This document shows positions 12,013 to 21,715 of a stretch of DNA of 60,000 nucleotides, piece after piece. Source of the DNA: Takakia lepidozioides (lineage: Eukaryota > Streptophyta > Takakiopsida > Takakiales > Takakiaceae); NCBI GenBank assembly GCA_030704615.1, contig CM060734.1, positions 1,986,001 through 2,046,000 of the forward strand, in the 5' to 3' direction. Each line of letters opens with the position of its first letter. The first letter of the stretch is position 1. The notes under the pieces were generated by a model. That model was not told the DNA's origin, made no database searches, and saw only the letters and a program-made list of their open reading frames with translations. A program made the position numbers and the translations under genes.

Positions 12013-12210
12013 ACTGTCAGTGCCACTGGTAGTGTTGAGTGCAACCTATGTGGACTGAAGCTTTCTTATCGTAAAGATCGGCTGCTCGCTCACCTCGGCT
12101 ATAGAGGTGTGAAGAACGCCGGGGTGGGTTTATGCCCTAAAGCATCTATGCGGGTAAGAGCGCACTTTGCCCAGTGTGGAGGCAATATTCCAAATGTCTC
12201 TGGATCTTGA
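12013..12210 (+). pseudogene. BED-type zinc finger fragment of a hAT transposase
   Basis: The frame reads VECNLCGLKLSYRKDRLLAH, then LGYRGVKNAGVGLCPKAS, and stops at TGA 12208-12210. CX2C, then a His and a later Cys, with the spacing of the BED finger at the N-terminus of DUF659-type hAT transposases. A stop lies not far upstream, so a preceding exon or decay is needed. It is on the opposite strand to the DUF659 remnants at 9.1-11.4 kb, so it is either an inverted part of the same element or a second one. Confidence 0.6.
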
Positions 12211-12280
12211 CATGACCTCTGAGCAGAAACTTCATCTTCCCGTCAGGATGCCCCGATTAGTTCCCAATGAGACTCTTGTA

Positions 12281-12860
12281 TATGGCGGTCGCTGTTATTT
12301 TTTATTTCGAAATATAATGCAACCGCCGGTATTGCGGTCGCTTATATTTTATTATGACATTTTTATTTTTTATATTTTTAAAATGACGCGACCGCAAATA
12401 TGGCTGTCGTTTGTTTTTATATATATTTAAAATAAAGCGCTTTCACTTTTTCTATTTTTAAGTTTAAGCGACCGCCCCAGTGGCGGTTGTTTTTATTTTT
12501 TATATTTTAAAATTTAAGCGTCTGCCAGTTTGGCGGTCGCCATTATTTTTTTAGTTTGAAATATAAAGCGACCGCCGGTGTGGTGGTCGCTTTTGTTTTC
12601 ATATGTCTCTTATATTTTTTATATTTTTAAAATAAAGCGACCGCCATATGACGGTCGTTTGTTTTTTTATATATTTTTAAAATGAAGTGACCGCCAATAT
12701 GGCGGTCACTTGTTTTGTTTTTTTAAAAATAAGGCGACCGCCAATGCGACCGCCATTCTTGTTTAAAAAATAAACTAAAATTAAAGCGACCGCCAACATG
12801 GCGGTCGCTCTTATTTTTTTAATTTCGAAATATAAAGCGACCGCCAGAATTGGCCGTCGC
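12281..12860. repeat. Array of GCGACCGCC-N5-GGCGGTCGC palindromes
   Basis: Palindromes of 22-24 bp start at 12319, 12388, 12468, 12518, 12568, 12637, 12687, 12786 and 12837, with a half-unit at 12281 and two tandem half-units at 12734 and 12746. Most steps are 47-52 bp, others 69-80 bp. Arms are GC-rich with CpG sites; spacers are AT-rich and contain TTTTAAAAT-like stretches. Centres vary (AATAT, AACAT, GGTGT, CCAGT). Such arrays are known as transposase-binding subterminal repeats in some DNA transposons, but the function here is inferred. Confidence 0.92.
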
Positions 12861-13057
12861 TTTCATTTTATTATTTTTCAAAATGTATTTGTCACCGCCA
12901 CCGTATCAACGACGTGGCTGATTGAGTGGCAATATTTTACCTGGTTGTTTTTTTACCAGAATATTCCCGGAACCTGACGTGATGGAGGTCCCGTTAGCGT
13001 CAGGTCTGACGTAACCTGCTGCTGACGGACGGACGTGACGCTAATAACTAGGTCTTT
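12861..13057. other. Junction with GACGT-rich short palindromes
   Basis: No coding signal. It contains several GACGT/ACGTC and GACGCTAA/TTAGCGTC words, so a possible element end lies here, but no terminal repeat partner was found. Confidence 0.3.
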
Positions 13058-13480
13058 TTGCATGATCCGGACACTAAGAGATGTAAACTAAGGGAACGAG
13101 CCAAGAACAACATTGTATTGGCTCAGGCTGCTCAGGCTCGTAACTATAATAGGCGGGTGGTGTATTTTGATGCTTTCAAAGTTGGGCAATTTGTTTGTGT
13201 TCGTTTTCAACCTAGTAAGCAGGTATCCAAGGCCTCTCGTAGAATAGATGGTCCTTACTTGATTGTTGACATCCTTCCTGGTCGCCAGTATCAGATCTTG
13301 CCTCAACATGAATGCACTGCCGCACTTCCAGGGACTGTTCACGTTTCCTTACTGGTTCCTTGCACTCTTCAATTTGATCTAACATGTTTGAATGTTGAGC
13401 ATAGGCAGGTAATCCTGACTCATACCAGGGCTGCTCGCAATCAGCAGGTGGCTGCTTCTTCCATAAGGTGGTTTTTGTGA
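13058..13480 (+). pseudogene. Ty3/gypsy integrase C-terminal fragment
   Basis: A 140-aa frame reads ERAKNNIVLAQAAQARNYNR, VVYFDAFKVGQFVCVRFQPS, then DGPYLIVDILPGRQYQILPQ and GTVHVSLLVPC. This is the C-terminal, SH3-like part of gypsy integrases just before the polyprotein end. RT, RNase H and the integrase core are absent upstream, where the palindrome array ends. It is a truncated element in the opposite orientation to G1 and of a different subfamily. Confidence 0.7.
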
Positions 13481-13512
13481 AAAAAAATTCGTGCTAGGTG
13501 GTCGCATCACCA

Positions 13513-14110
13513 TGTAAACACCCGGGGTTTTTCCAGGGTGATGTTTTGTCCTTCGCTCAATTTGCAAAGCAAGGTGTTCTTCACCTGGTTTCTCATCCCT
13601 CAAGTCTCGGATGCGTAGTTTGTGCTAGTTTTGTTTTAGTGACCGTTTTCCTAGTTTGAATTCAAACTCCAAGCTCGCAGGAGCTCGCTTCTTTGGGGGG
13701 GGGCCGGCTAGCTTCACATATGTGGGGCCAGGATCCCCCCCCCCTTTTAATTCGACTGGATGGATGAAGGAGGGTAGGTAGGAAGTGATGGACCTATCTT
13801 TAGATTAGCCTAGTTGTTTTAACAGCTAGTTTAGGATTAGAGGTTATCGTGTGACGCTCAGGGGATGTAATCTGGACAGCCCGTCAGATGTTGACACCTG
13901 TCATTCTTGTTTAGCCATTTGGCACTTCTATTTAAACAGAGCCTTTGGGCCCTTAGGGTGGTTGATTTTTGGTTTCAACAGTGTACTTCCAGTGTACTAG
14001 AGTGTGTGGATGAACTGTGTGTGTTGAGTGCTGGATGCTCGATTTCATTACGTACTTTTGTGAAGATTCTGTTCTCTCAGCCGGCAAGCTTTGCCGAGCA
14101 AACATCCTTT
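13513..14110 (+). repeat. Possible LTR following the integrase fragment
   Basis: Begins TGTAAACACCCGGGG just after the integrase frame and contains an ATTTAAA box near 13930. A hairpin of a G run (about 13695-13703) and a C run (about 13735-13744) flanks a 30-nt centre. Position and the TG start suit a 3' LTR, but the end is undefined and no partner LTR is present. Confidence 0.3.
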
Positions 14111-14129
14111 GATTCGCGCTAAACTGGTA

Positions 14130-15387
14130 GAGGAAGGGGAATAAACCTCGTGACCATAATATAGCTTCACATCCCTTCACATCTTGCAAGCGGAGAGAAG
14201 AAAGGATAGTCATTGAAAGGCCATGTCTCTTATGGAGCTCTGCCCCATTTATTGATCTCTGCAAATAGCCACAACACAATTTTATAGTGTAAATTAACCA
14301 TCATTATTTTATAAATTCATGAATAATAGATATGCCGCAAGTAATTTTGAAGGTATGTTTATTTGACATTTGCAATATTGAAGGAGTCAATTTTTGTTTT
14401 TCATGTCCATTAAAAAACAAAATTATCCATTCATCCATAAATAATAAAAATATTATGGAGCCCTCTATCGCAAATGGTTCTTTATAGGTAGGTATTAACC
14501 CCTAAAGGACAACGCGTCCTAGGCAGATTTTTGCCCACGATCCAGCTTTCGTGGATGACAACCCTGAAGATAAATTGTACAAGTTAGGGAGGAGCACATG
14601 TGGGAAGTGAGAGAGCCCTAAAATAATAAAAACTTTGCTCCTTAGATTTTTCCAAAGTGCCGGGGGGCAAGAAATCTAGTGTTCAACATCTTTTGATCTG
14701 TCCACATGGCAAGCCAAATGGACAATCTTGTAAATGACATCTATGTTGAAAAATTCATCATATTGCCAAAAAAATTTGTAATGTTACTAAGCACTTCTTT
14801 ACCAGAGAAATTAGAGAAAAATATCGTCTCATGGGAAGCAAAAACATGACAATTTGTCACCTAGATTTCACATACAAAGCAGCCTATCTCAATTTTTGGA
14901 ATTGTGGGAGGCAGTCCTTAATTTTGTGGTCAAAGCATTTTTCTATGTGATTTTGGAATACATTACAAATTATGGCAGACCCAAATGCAATGGTTAGATT
15001 GTCTACACTTTTGGCAAGGACGTGAATGTAGTAGATATGCATATAAATAAATAAATAAGGGTCACAAATTATGACAAGGGGCTATTCCTAAAGGTAAAAA
15101 AAAGAGAGGATTGGAGCAGCCAATGGGGAGGGAGGGCACCTCTGTTAGAATCAGTGAAATGTGACGCCACATGTAGAGTTTATCATAGAAGTAAGAGGTG
15201 GCCCCCTTCTTGTTCTAGAGCTTTCCAAAAGCAGGATGAGGTGTGGGGATGAGGTAGTGGGCCCCTTCTAGAAGGCTCCACTGCACCCTGCAAGACTTTA
15301 TTTACAACATGTACAATGGGTGAATGTACATAGGATGAGAAGTTCCAACATTGCAAATTTTAGAAGAAAATGGTCGATCAAGGGGAC
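14130..15387. other. Noncoding AT-rich interval
   Basis: No ORF with domain support on either strand and no strong repeat structure noticed. It separates the gypsy fragment from the LINE-like 5' segment. Confidence 0.4.
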
Positions 15388-15560
15388 GTGATGTAAAGGG
15401 GCTCCGCAGTTTGCGGTGAGAGAGCTTGAGGACTTGGTTTTTTCAAGCTCTCCTCCGCGCGTCCACCACAACTCCCATCAGGAGCTCGGCAGTGTACTAG
15501 AGCTAAGCTCAGTGTTCAGTAACTTCTACAGATTGTGAAGACGCCACAAGCTCCCATTCT
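15388..15560 (+). repeat. Segment resembling the 5' start of the LINE-like element at 54.3 kb
   Basis: Starts GTGATGTAAAGGGGCTCC and matches GTGATGTAGAAGGCTCC at 54332. Both continue with a short hairpin whose stems differ but pair (CCGCA/TGCGG here, CCACG/CGTGG there) and then GTGAG. A second hairpin here pairs GAGAGCTTGA with TCAAGCTCTC. No ORF1 follows. It may be a fragment of the same retroelement family. Confidence 0.4.
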
Positions 15561-16299
15561 CTTTCCATTCTCTCTTCCTGGCTGGTGGCGCGCTTCCCCA
15601 CGATCGCATTAAGACAGATTCTTCCCTGACAGAAACTGCCATCCCCTGACTCTTTACCGGGCGATATTAAGCTCCTCTGCAATCCTCCAGCTCACGTTGG
15701 GCAATTTGCCTCCCTCCGCAGAGCGAAAGTCTGCTGCGTTCATGAACACAATGCAGATTTTAAATTGAGGGGGGAGGTGGCAAGGGATATCCCAAGAGTC
15801 TTTGAAACTAGGGCTGACCATATTATGGGATCCTCAATCTATAAAATCTATTGTTCACTAGTGGGTATGATACTCCCCAAGCATTTTGGTGGCTCCATCC
15901 ATTGCGGCTAATAATCGCAGGGGAGTGATACTTCCGCCTCTTCTCTACTTTCATAACATGCTTTACCCCCAAGGCCCGTCTGCTTCGATTCCTCGTTTGA
16001 TCTGCAGCTCTTGAGTGAGTAACGACTGTTACTTAATGAATGAGAGCTTCTTCATATATCTCATTCTTGCAGGGTACAGTCTTCTCCCTACGTTCTTCAA
16101 CTGTAGGTTGGCTGTGACCTGTTGCTCCCAAGCCCTTCTAGCCTTACACCCAATTGTCGCATTGCTATCTCCATATTGCTACCTCTTTTCTTATCTGGTG
16201 CGTAAGATCGCTTGCTAAGATTTGGTGGGACTTGTATGTGTAAGTGCTGTTAGATACAGGCATTGACAGTGTCTTTTCTCTTTTCACTAAGCTAAAGCC
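15561..16299. other. Interval upstream of the DUF4218 ORF
   Basis: No recognised coding domain. A 67-aa hydrophobic frame at 16015-16218 has no recognisable similarity. It may hold 5' noncoding exons or a promoter for the ORF at 16300. Confidence 0.3.
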
Positions 16300-17073
16300 A
16301 TGAACGGCCGAGGAACAACAAGCAAAAGGGGAAACAGAGGCGGCTCAGCACAACGCTCTGGCTCCGCACTAGTTGGCAATGGAGGGAAGACAAAGTGGAT
16401 TATCAAAAACATCTCCAACTTCAATGGATCGCCCCATGGTTTGAAGTCTCATGACTACCACAATCTATTGCAAGACATATTGCCCATTGCAGTACGTGGG
16501 ATATTGATTCCCGAGGTTTGTGAGACAATCTATAGATTGGGAGGCTTGTTCCGGTGGATTTGCTCCAAAGAGTTGGAGGAAACGGATTTTCCACGCATGA
16601 AGAAGGAGACGGCGGAGGTAATCCAGCCACATCTTGTGGGGCCTTCCGTAACATTAGTGCAAGATGATTGTGGTTTCATGCGCGTCGATGTAGATAGGCT
16701 CAACCCTACTCATCGTCCCTCCGATGAGCATTTTTCACTGCATTCAGACATGGAGCAAGTTTTCTTCTCCGATGACAAAACAAGAGGGGGGAATTGGAAG
16801 GTGGTTGTGCATGCTCAGCCAAGAGGAAGACGTATCTATCATGGTCTCGGATCTCCATGGGGTGAGGCAATTACGGTGGACGGAGAGACTGGTCATAATG
16901 ATGCTGATGATGGAGGTTGGGTAGAGGGGATAGAAGAAGATGATGACGCCCCGGACAATGCATCCCGGACCCTATATGATGAAGCTCCAGAAAATACGGA
17001 TGTTGGAGAAGGAGACGAAGACACGGCCATTGACAACGAGGTGGAGGATGATTCAGAGGTGCCTTTAGTATGA
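16300..17073 (+). CDS. CACTA-derived ORF with DUF4218- and DUF4216-like segments
   Basis: A 257-aa uninterrupted frame begins with a basic Gly/Ser/Arg-rich leader (residues 1-35). GLKSHDYHNLLQDILPIAVR and CETIYRLGGLFRWICSKEL follow at about residues 45-95, the core of DUF4218, found downstream of the transposase in plant CACTA Tnp2 proteins. At about 155-170, GGNWKVVVHAQPRGRR resembles the WxVVxxxPRxxxxM block of DUF4216. The last 60 residues are very acidic. In typical Tnp2 proteins these domains are larger, so this is a shortened derivative lacking the transposase part. The start follows the in-frame context AAAGCCATGAAC. It could be a degraded exon set or a domesticated gene; no ends of a CACTA element were found. 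Confidence 0.6.
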   Translation: MNGRGTTSKRGNRGGSAQRSGSALVGNGGKTKWIIKNISNFNGSPHGLKSHDYHNLLQDILPIAVRGILIPEVCETIYRLGGLFRWICSKELEETDFPRMKKETAEVIQPHLVGPSVTLVQDDCGFMRVDVDRLNPTHRPSDEHFSLHSDMEQVFFSDDKTRGGNWKVVVHAQPRGRRIYHGLGSPWGEAITVDGETGHNDADDGGWVEGIEEDDDAPDNASRTLYDEAPENTDVGEGDEDTAIDNEVEDDSEVPLV

Positions 17074-17436
17074 GGCTTTGGATATTGGTGGCTAGTGAGC
17101 CAACATTCTAGGTGCGGCAAAGCGAGTGTGCGTGCTGCACCGGAGACATATGTGTTTGGTTTGGGATTGAGTTGGATGGAGGAGTGTTAGTATGGGAGGA
17201 GGTAAGAGGCGAAGGTGTCGAAGGAGGAGAGGGGGGTGGGGGGTGGGCTGGGCGGAGGGTGAAAGCCGGGGATTGGGGAGTGGGCTTGGAGGGTGGCATT
17301 GAGAATGTTTTCAGAGAGAAATGGAAATTTATTGGAGATAGTGTGGAGGTCACAGGGGGAGTTGGAGAGGTAGTCGCCAAGTATTTTGTGGACATTGCCT
17401 GGGTTTGAATGAAGAAGTTGGAGTGAGGTTTGCAGT

Positions 17437-17907
17437 TCAGTTAGGTGATGGGGGGGGTGCTAGGTAATTGTGGGGGTGGGTAGGTAGCAGGTGTAGCTTG
17501 TGCAAAACGGCACCGACATACGTATCCGGGTGGGTCGTGAGGTAGTCATTGCATATAGTTGGGAGTGGGGAGATGTTAATGATTAGAGAGAATAATAGGT
17601 GTTGCGTGGGGTATTGATGAAGTTTATGTGCCGTGTGGACTAGTGCGGGGTGTTCGCTTATTGGGAGGCCAAAGGTGACACTTGGGTGTGTATGATGGGG
17701 TTTGGTTGGAGATGGATGAACAAGGAAGGGCTTGAAGTGTTCATATATGTGTTGATATGCAGGAGTAAGCGAGACCATGTTTGTCTGAAAGTATAGGGTG
17801 TAACGTTCTTGAGAGTCTATAGGAAGTGTATCAATAAGGTTGGTGATATCATCAGGGCCAGGGTTGGGATGTATGTCCCCACATCTCAAAGGAGAAGGGT
17901 TTCGCAT
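17437..17907 (-). CDS. ORF beginning with a 2A-like CGDIHPNPGP motif
   Basis: The 156-aa frame has RCGDIHPNPGP at residues 8-18 (17854-17883), matching the D-x-E/H-x-NPGP pattern of ribosome-skipping 2A peptides. The rest is Pro/His/Thr-rich (for example HPSPTKPHHTHPSVTFGLP) with no recognised domain. In CR1/L2-like elements such motifs lie near the start of ORF2 before the endonuclease; no endonuclease motif follows here. Whether this frame is translated is unknown. The motif is seen; skipping activity is inferred. Confidence 0.4.
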   Translation of the reverse strand: MRNPSPLRCGDIHPNPGPDDITNLIDTLPIDSQERYTLYFQTNMVSLTPAYQHIYEHFKPFLVHPSPTKPHHTHPSVTFGLPISEHPALVHTAHKLHQYPTQHLLFSLIINISPLPTICNDYLTTHPDTYVGAVLHKLHLLPTHPHNYLAPPPSPN

Positions 17908-18445
17908 GCAAGTTTAGCTTTAGCTTGGTGTGACGGGGGATGATGTAGGGAGTGTTTAGACAGTTAGGATTGTAGTTTATATCGTCCATAGGGCCAGTGC
18001 GTTATGGGGGGGGTGGGATACCATATGCTGTTGTGGAGAGGGGGTAAGCGGTGGTTGTGCGGTCATTGGGGGCGGCTCTGCGAGAGCTGGTGTGCTTGGT
18101 GGTGGAGCTGGTGGCGGGGTGATAGGGGGGGGGGATAAAGGAGGGGGATTGGGTTGCATGGGTGTCTATCATGGAATGGGTATGTGTAAATGGTAATCCA
18201 ATGATATCTATGAATAGGGAGTTGAGGGGTGTGGGGGAGGGAGATGGCCAGGGGCAGTGGGGGTGGGGAATGGATGTAGTGAGTGTGGATGAATGAATTG
18301 GGTGAGGGGTTAGGCAGCGTGGGTTATAGGGGTGTGGCGGGATGAACGTATGGGACATGGGTGGGTAAGTACGGGAGGCTAGCCGACACAGCGTAAACGA
18401 TATCTCTGGGGCATGGGGATGACGAGGGATGAATAATTATTTTGT

Positions 18446-18976
18446 CTAGAGATGGATGTATAAGAGGATGTATGGGTGAGATTCATATAGTGAATGACGA
18501 GGGGTGGGCTTGGTAGGGGTTATGATTTGAATTGGAGGCGGGACGTGTCTGTAGTAGGGCGCCGCCACGTGGGGGGCGCGGGGGTGGAGGGGGCCATCTG
18601 GGTACGAGCAGGGAGATGGGATGTGCGTTACGGGGGGGCTGGAGTATGAGGTGCTTGTAAGATAGTGAATCGTAGTGCAGTGTGTGCGTGCAGTGCAGAT
18701 CGTGGAGCGCAGAGTGAGCATAGTAATAGTGAGAGAAGGGTCGCAGGTGGTCAGTATATTATGGGTAGTGGGGGAGAATGGGTAGACACAAAGAGAGGTG
18801 GTAGGGAGAGTGAAGACAGATTTCTGATTAGAAGATGAGGAGAAATCAAAATTAGCTTGGCACGGGGCCAGTATTGAGAGTAGAGAGATTGTATAGTGAA
18901 CAATAAAGCAAAGGCCTTGGAGAAGAGGACCGCGAGGGCCCTGGCAGCTGTGCGTCTTCGCAGCTGGATTATGCAT
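18446..18976 (-). CDS. Ser/Thr/Pro-rich ORF in the C-rich region
   Basis: A 176-aa frame of low complexity (Ser, Thr, Pro, His, Leu) that overlaps the end of the ORF1-like frame by a few bases. No domain recognised. C-rich composition alone can keep such frames open, so it may be noncoding. Confidence 0.2.
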   Translation of the reverse strand: MHNPAAKTHSCQGPRGPLLQGLCFIVHYTISLLSILAPCQANFDFSSSSNQKSVFTLPTTSLCVYPFSPTTHNILTTCDPSLTITMLTLRSTICTARTHCTTIHYLTSTSYSSPPVTHIPSPCSYPDGPLHPRAPHVAAPYYRHVPPPIQIITPTKPTPRHSLYESHPYILLYIHL

Positions 18977-20568
18977 CAGTTGCTGGTAGGGTGCTTGGGT
19001 TGTGGGCGACTTGGTATGGGTGCTGCGATGGGGCCGCCATCAGCAGGACCGGGGTCGTTCCTTTGATGATGCCAGCAACATCAAAACGGGGGGGGGGGGG
19101 TGTCGGTGGCAGTTCGACAATCGTCATGGACTTGTTGACGTTGGCGGGAGTAGTTGCGGCATTACCAAGGGCTTGAAGCCCTGTCACATGAGAGGGGAGG
19201 CCTGGGGGTAGTGGCAGTTGCTCAAGATATTTGTTGGCGTGTTCGTAGAAGCTGGCCAAGTTGACTGCCATGTTCTTGGTAATAGAGTCTTGTAGCTTTA
19301 CCAGGTAGTCACGGTGCGAATCCTGCTGGGCAGTCATGGTGATGGCAACCCTGGTCTCCATAGCTGCAAGGTCTTGCTTGATGTCAGATTTAATTGAGAT
19401 AGCATGGGCGGTGAGCCTCATGTCAATCTCCGTCAGCATAGAGTCATGGCCTCATTTGGACTTTGTTTCTGGTCTGATGATGATCGAGTTGATGGTGTCT
19501 GCCAGAGCCTGATTAACGTTGGCCACTCGTAACCTTTCTAGAATTTCGGCCGCAGGTGGCTCCGAGCCATTCAAGCTACGAGTGTGCGGCTCAAAACGAA
19601 CTAGCCTGTCAATTACAAGGGTGGGGGGTCTATTACTCCACTGAGTATATATGCTCGGGTTTTTACAGGTGATAAGGATCATAACATTGTGGCGGACTTT
19701 CTCCGTTCTGGCAATCTTGTTGAAGTGCAGGCTTTTGATGTTGTCTTTGCCCTTCAAGTTGCGAATTGCTGCTTCTGTCTCTGCTTGTGGGTGCAATGGA
19801 TTGAGATTTTTCACCACTAGGGTGAGGGCATCTCTCTCGCAAAGATTTCCTGTGGTGTTGCGGCAATGCCGGTCACACTTGTGCGTCTTGTGCCGAGTTG
19901 AGGCTTGATGAGCATATGCTTGATCCGTACTCCGTGGGCGAGCATTCTTGTTGTGGTGTCCTCGGTAGCTAGGTAGATGAAACAAAATTTTGTGTCAGGT
20001 CCTGTCTTGGCGACATGCATAATTTTGAATTCGTCGTTGTGTAGGTATGTTTCTGTGATCAGGTGCATGGTGAGCTTGCTGCCGATTGTCCCGAGGAGGA
20101 CTTCGCTTGCCAGGTACAATGATAGGTGGTCCGTGGACGCGGAGAGGGCAAATGCCTTTTCGACCTTTCCTTGCTTGGGCATGCCGGAGGCCATGGTGAG
20201 TACAAATGCTCGGTCGCCTTTTAAGAGGGCGAGGCCATCTGTGACCGGTGAAGTAATTCCATCTTGAGGAGGCCAATCCACGTCGGGCTCCCATGCTTGG
20301 AGTATGCCGTAATGGGTGAGTACATCCTGTTCCCGAGTGGGATGTTCATAGATTCAAATCGCGAGCGGGCTCTCAGAAGCGCTTGCTCTTTGGGCATCTC
20401 AAAGTCCGTGTCAAAACGTATCAAGATGTGCGGGGGAGCAGCCGAGATCCCGGAACAATTTCTGTGCCCTTTGGCAATTGGGTGAGAGGGTAGAATTGGC
20501 CTTCTTTCCCGTCCGGCCTGGCTGCAGGAAACAGAAGCTGTGGGACATGCGGGAACGCCTTCGGGCAA
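18969..20568 (-). pseudogene. ORF1-like polypeptide, broken
   Basis: Successive frames (20568-20221, 20281-19817, 19985-19452, 19439-18969) have normal amino-acid complexity, unlike their surroundings: HILIRFDTDFEMPKEQALLR, LYLASEVLLGTIGSKLTMHL, DALTLVVKNLNPLHPQAETE, and a likely coiled coil SDIKQDLAAMETRVAITMTA. The last two frames are in phase, separated only by a TGA at 19452-19454. Two other junctions are frameshifts. I do not recognise the family. Position before the 2A frame and a coiled coil fit an ORF1/gag protein of a retroelement; this is inference. Confidence 0.4.
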
Positions 20569-21293
20569 TTCTGCAACTTGGCTGTATTAGTGTATGTCAA
20601 TGTGTGGCAGTAGGGTTGTTTGTTTCTGATAATTAGGGGTTGTGCTCGGTGTGGGGGAGTGTGCAGGGATCATAATATAAGTGGTGGGCGTTTTGGCTAA
20701 TCTTGGTCAAAGGGAGTGAATTAAGGTGAGTACAAGTTGTAGGTATCCGAGGTGCGGTTGTTTTGGTAGTGGCCTCATTATGGGGGAGCTTTGGAGGTGG
20801 GTGGTGGGTTTGATAATGGGTGCTGGTGGGTGGGGTAGGGATGGATGGTGCAGAGGCGGTGGCTGGTGCTGGGGGGGTGGGGCAGGCTGCGGGAGCTTAT
20901 AACGTCGGAGATTTATTTGAATTAGGGGGGCATGGTTAAGGGATGGAGAGGGATCTGTATGGTTGGACACAAATGATATGTCAGGGGAATGGAGTGGCTT
21001 GTATGTACGCATGAAGTGGCAACTGGTGACGAAGTTGTGAGCATTGGGTATTGAGGCACAAGTGGGTGAGTGGGGGTAGGTCTTGCATGGATATGTGTAT
21101 ATCCATGTGTGATGTTTTAGTGGGGTTTTGATATGTTGACTGGTGTTAAACACTGCCGGGGTCGTGGTGGGGCAGAAAAGTGGAAGTGGTCCGGGGATCA
21201 TGTAGTGTGGGGGTATTTTGAAAGCCCGCTGAGGGGCAGAAAATTTCGTAGAGGTCCAGTATGTGCCATCAGGAGCTGGCTATGTATTTTGTA

Positions 21294-21715
21294 GAGTAGA
21301 GAGCAGCCCAGAGGGCTGGGAATTTTTGAGTGGGACAGCGGGCAGCCCAAGGAGCTGGATGCAGATGAGAAAGAGTGGTTGCAGCTCGGGGATCTGGTAT
21401 GCACAGTATGAAGATGAGAACAGCTCAGGGAGCTGATGAAGAGAAATAATTGTGATGTAAATTTCATATTGGCAGTGTACATAGCAGGTCTCCTGTAAAC
21501 GGCATGTAGACCACAGTTGATGATTTTGTTGTGGCCCTCTATGGGCTAGTAGGAGCTTGGTAATTGTTTTGTGAAGTAGAGAACAGCCCAGGGGGCTGGT
21601 AATGTTTGAGCAAGACAGCATATAGCTCAGGGAGCTGGTGATAGAGGAGAGAAAGTTGTTGCAGCTCAATATGTAAGATACGAAAATGAGAGCAGCTCAG
21701 GGAGCCGTTATAAAG
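21294..21715. repeat. CAGCYC-N3-GRGCTG palindromes at 39-bp period
   Basis: Fifteen-bp units lie at 21304, 21343, 21382, 21421 and again at 21584, 21623 and 21693, with a degenerate half-unit near 21661. The first four steps are exactly 39 bp. The second group is a copy of the first displaced by about 280 bp. Arms vary between CAGCTC/GAGCTG and CAGCCC/GGGCTG, yet most units stay self-complementary. Confidence 0.85.

Noticed and set aside
12281-12860. CRISPR-like array (palindromic repeats with spacers)
   Set aside because: Spacers are AT-rich and similar to each other, repeats vary, no cas genes, and the window is clearly eukaryotic with spliced genes.
17108-18976. Proline-rich cell-wall (extensin-like) protein
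   Set aside because: No SPPPP/Y repeat pattern or signal peptide; frames stay open mainly because the strand is C-rich, and they overlap in several phases.
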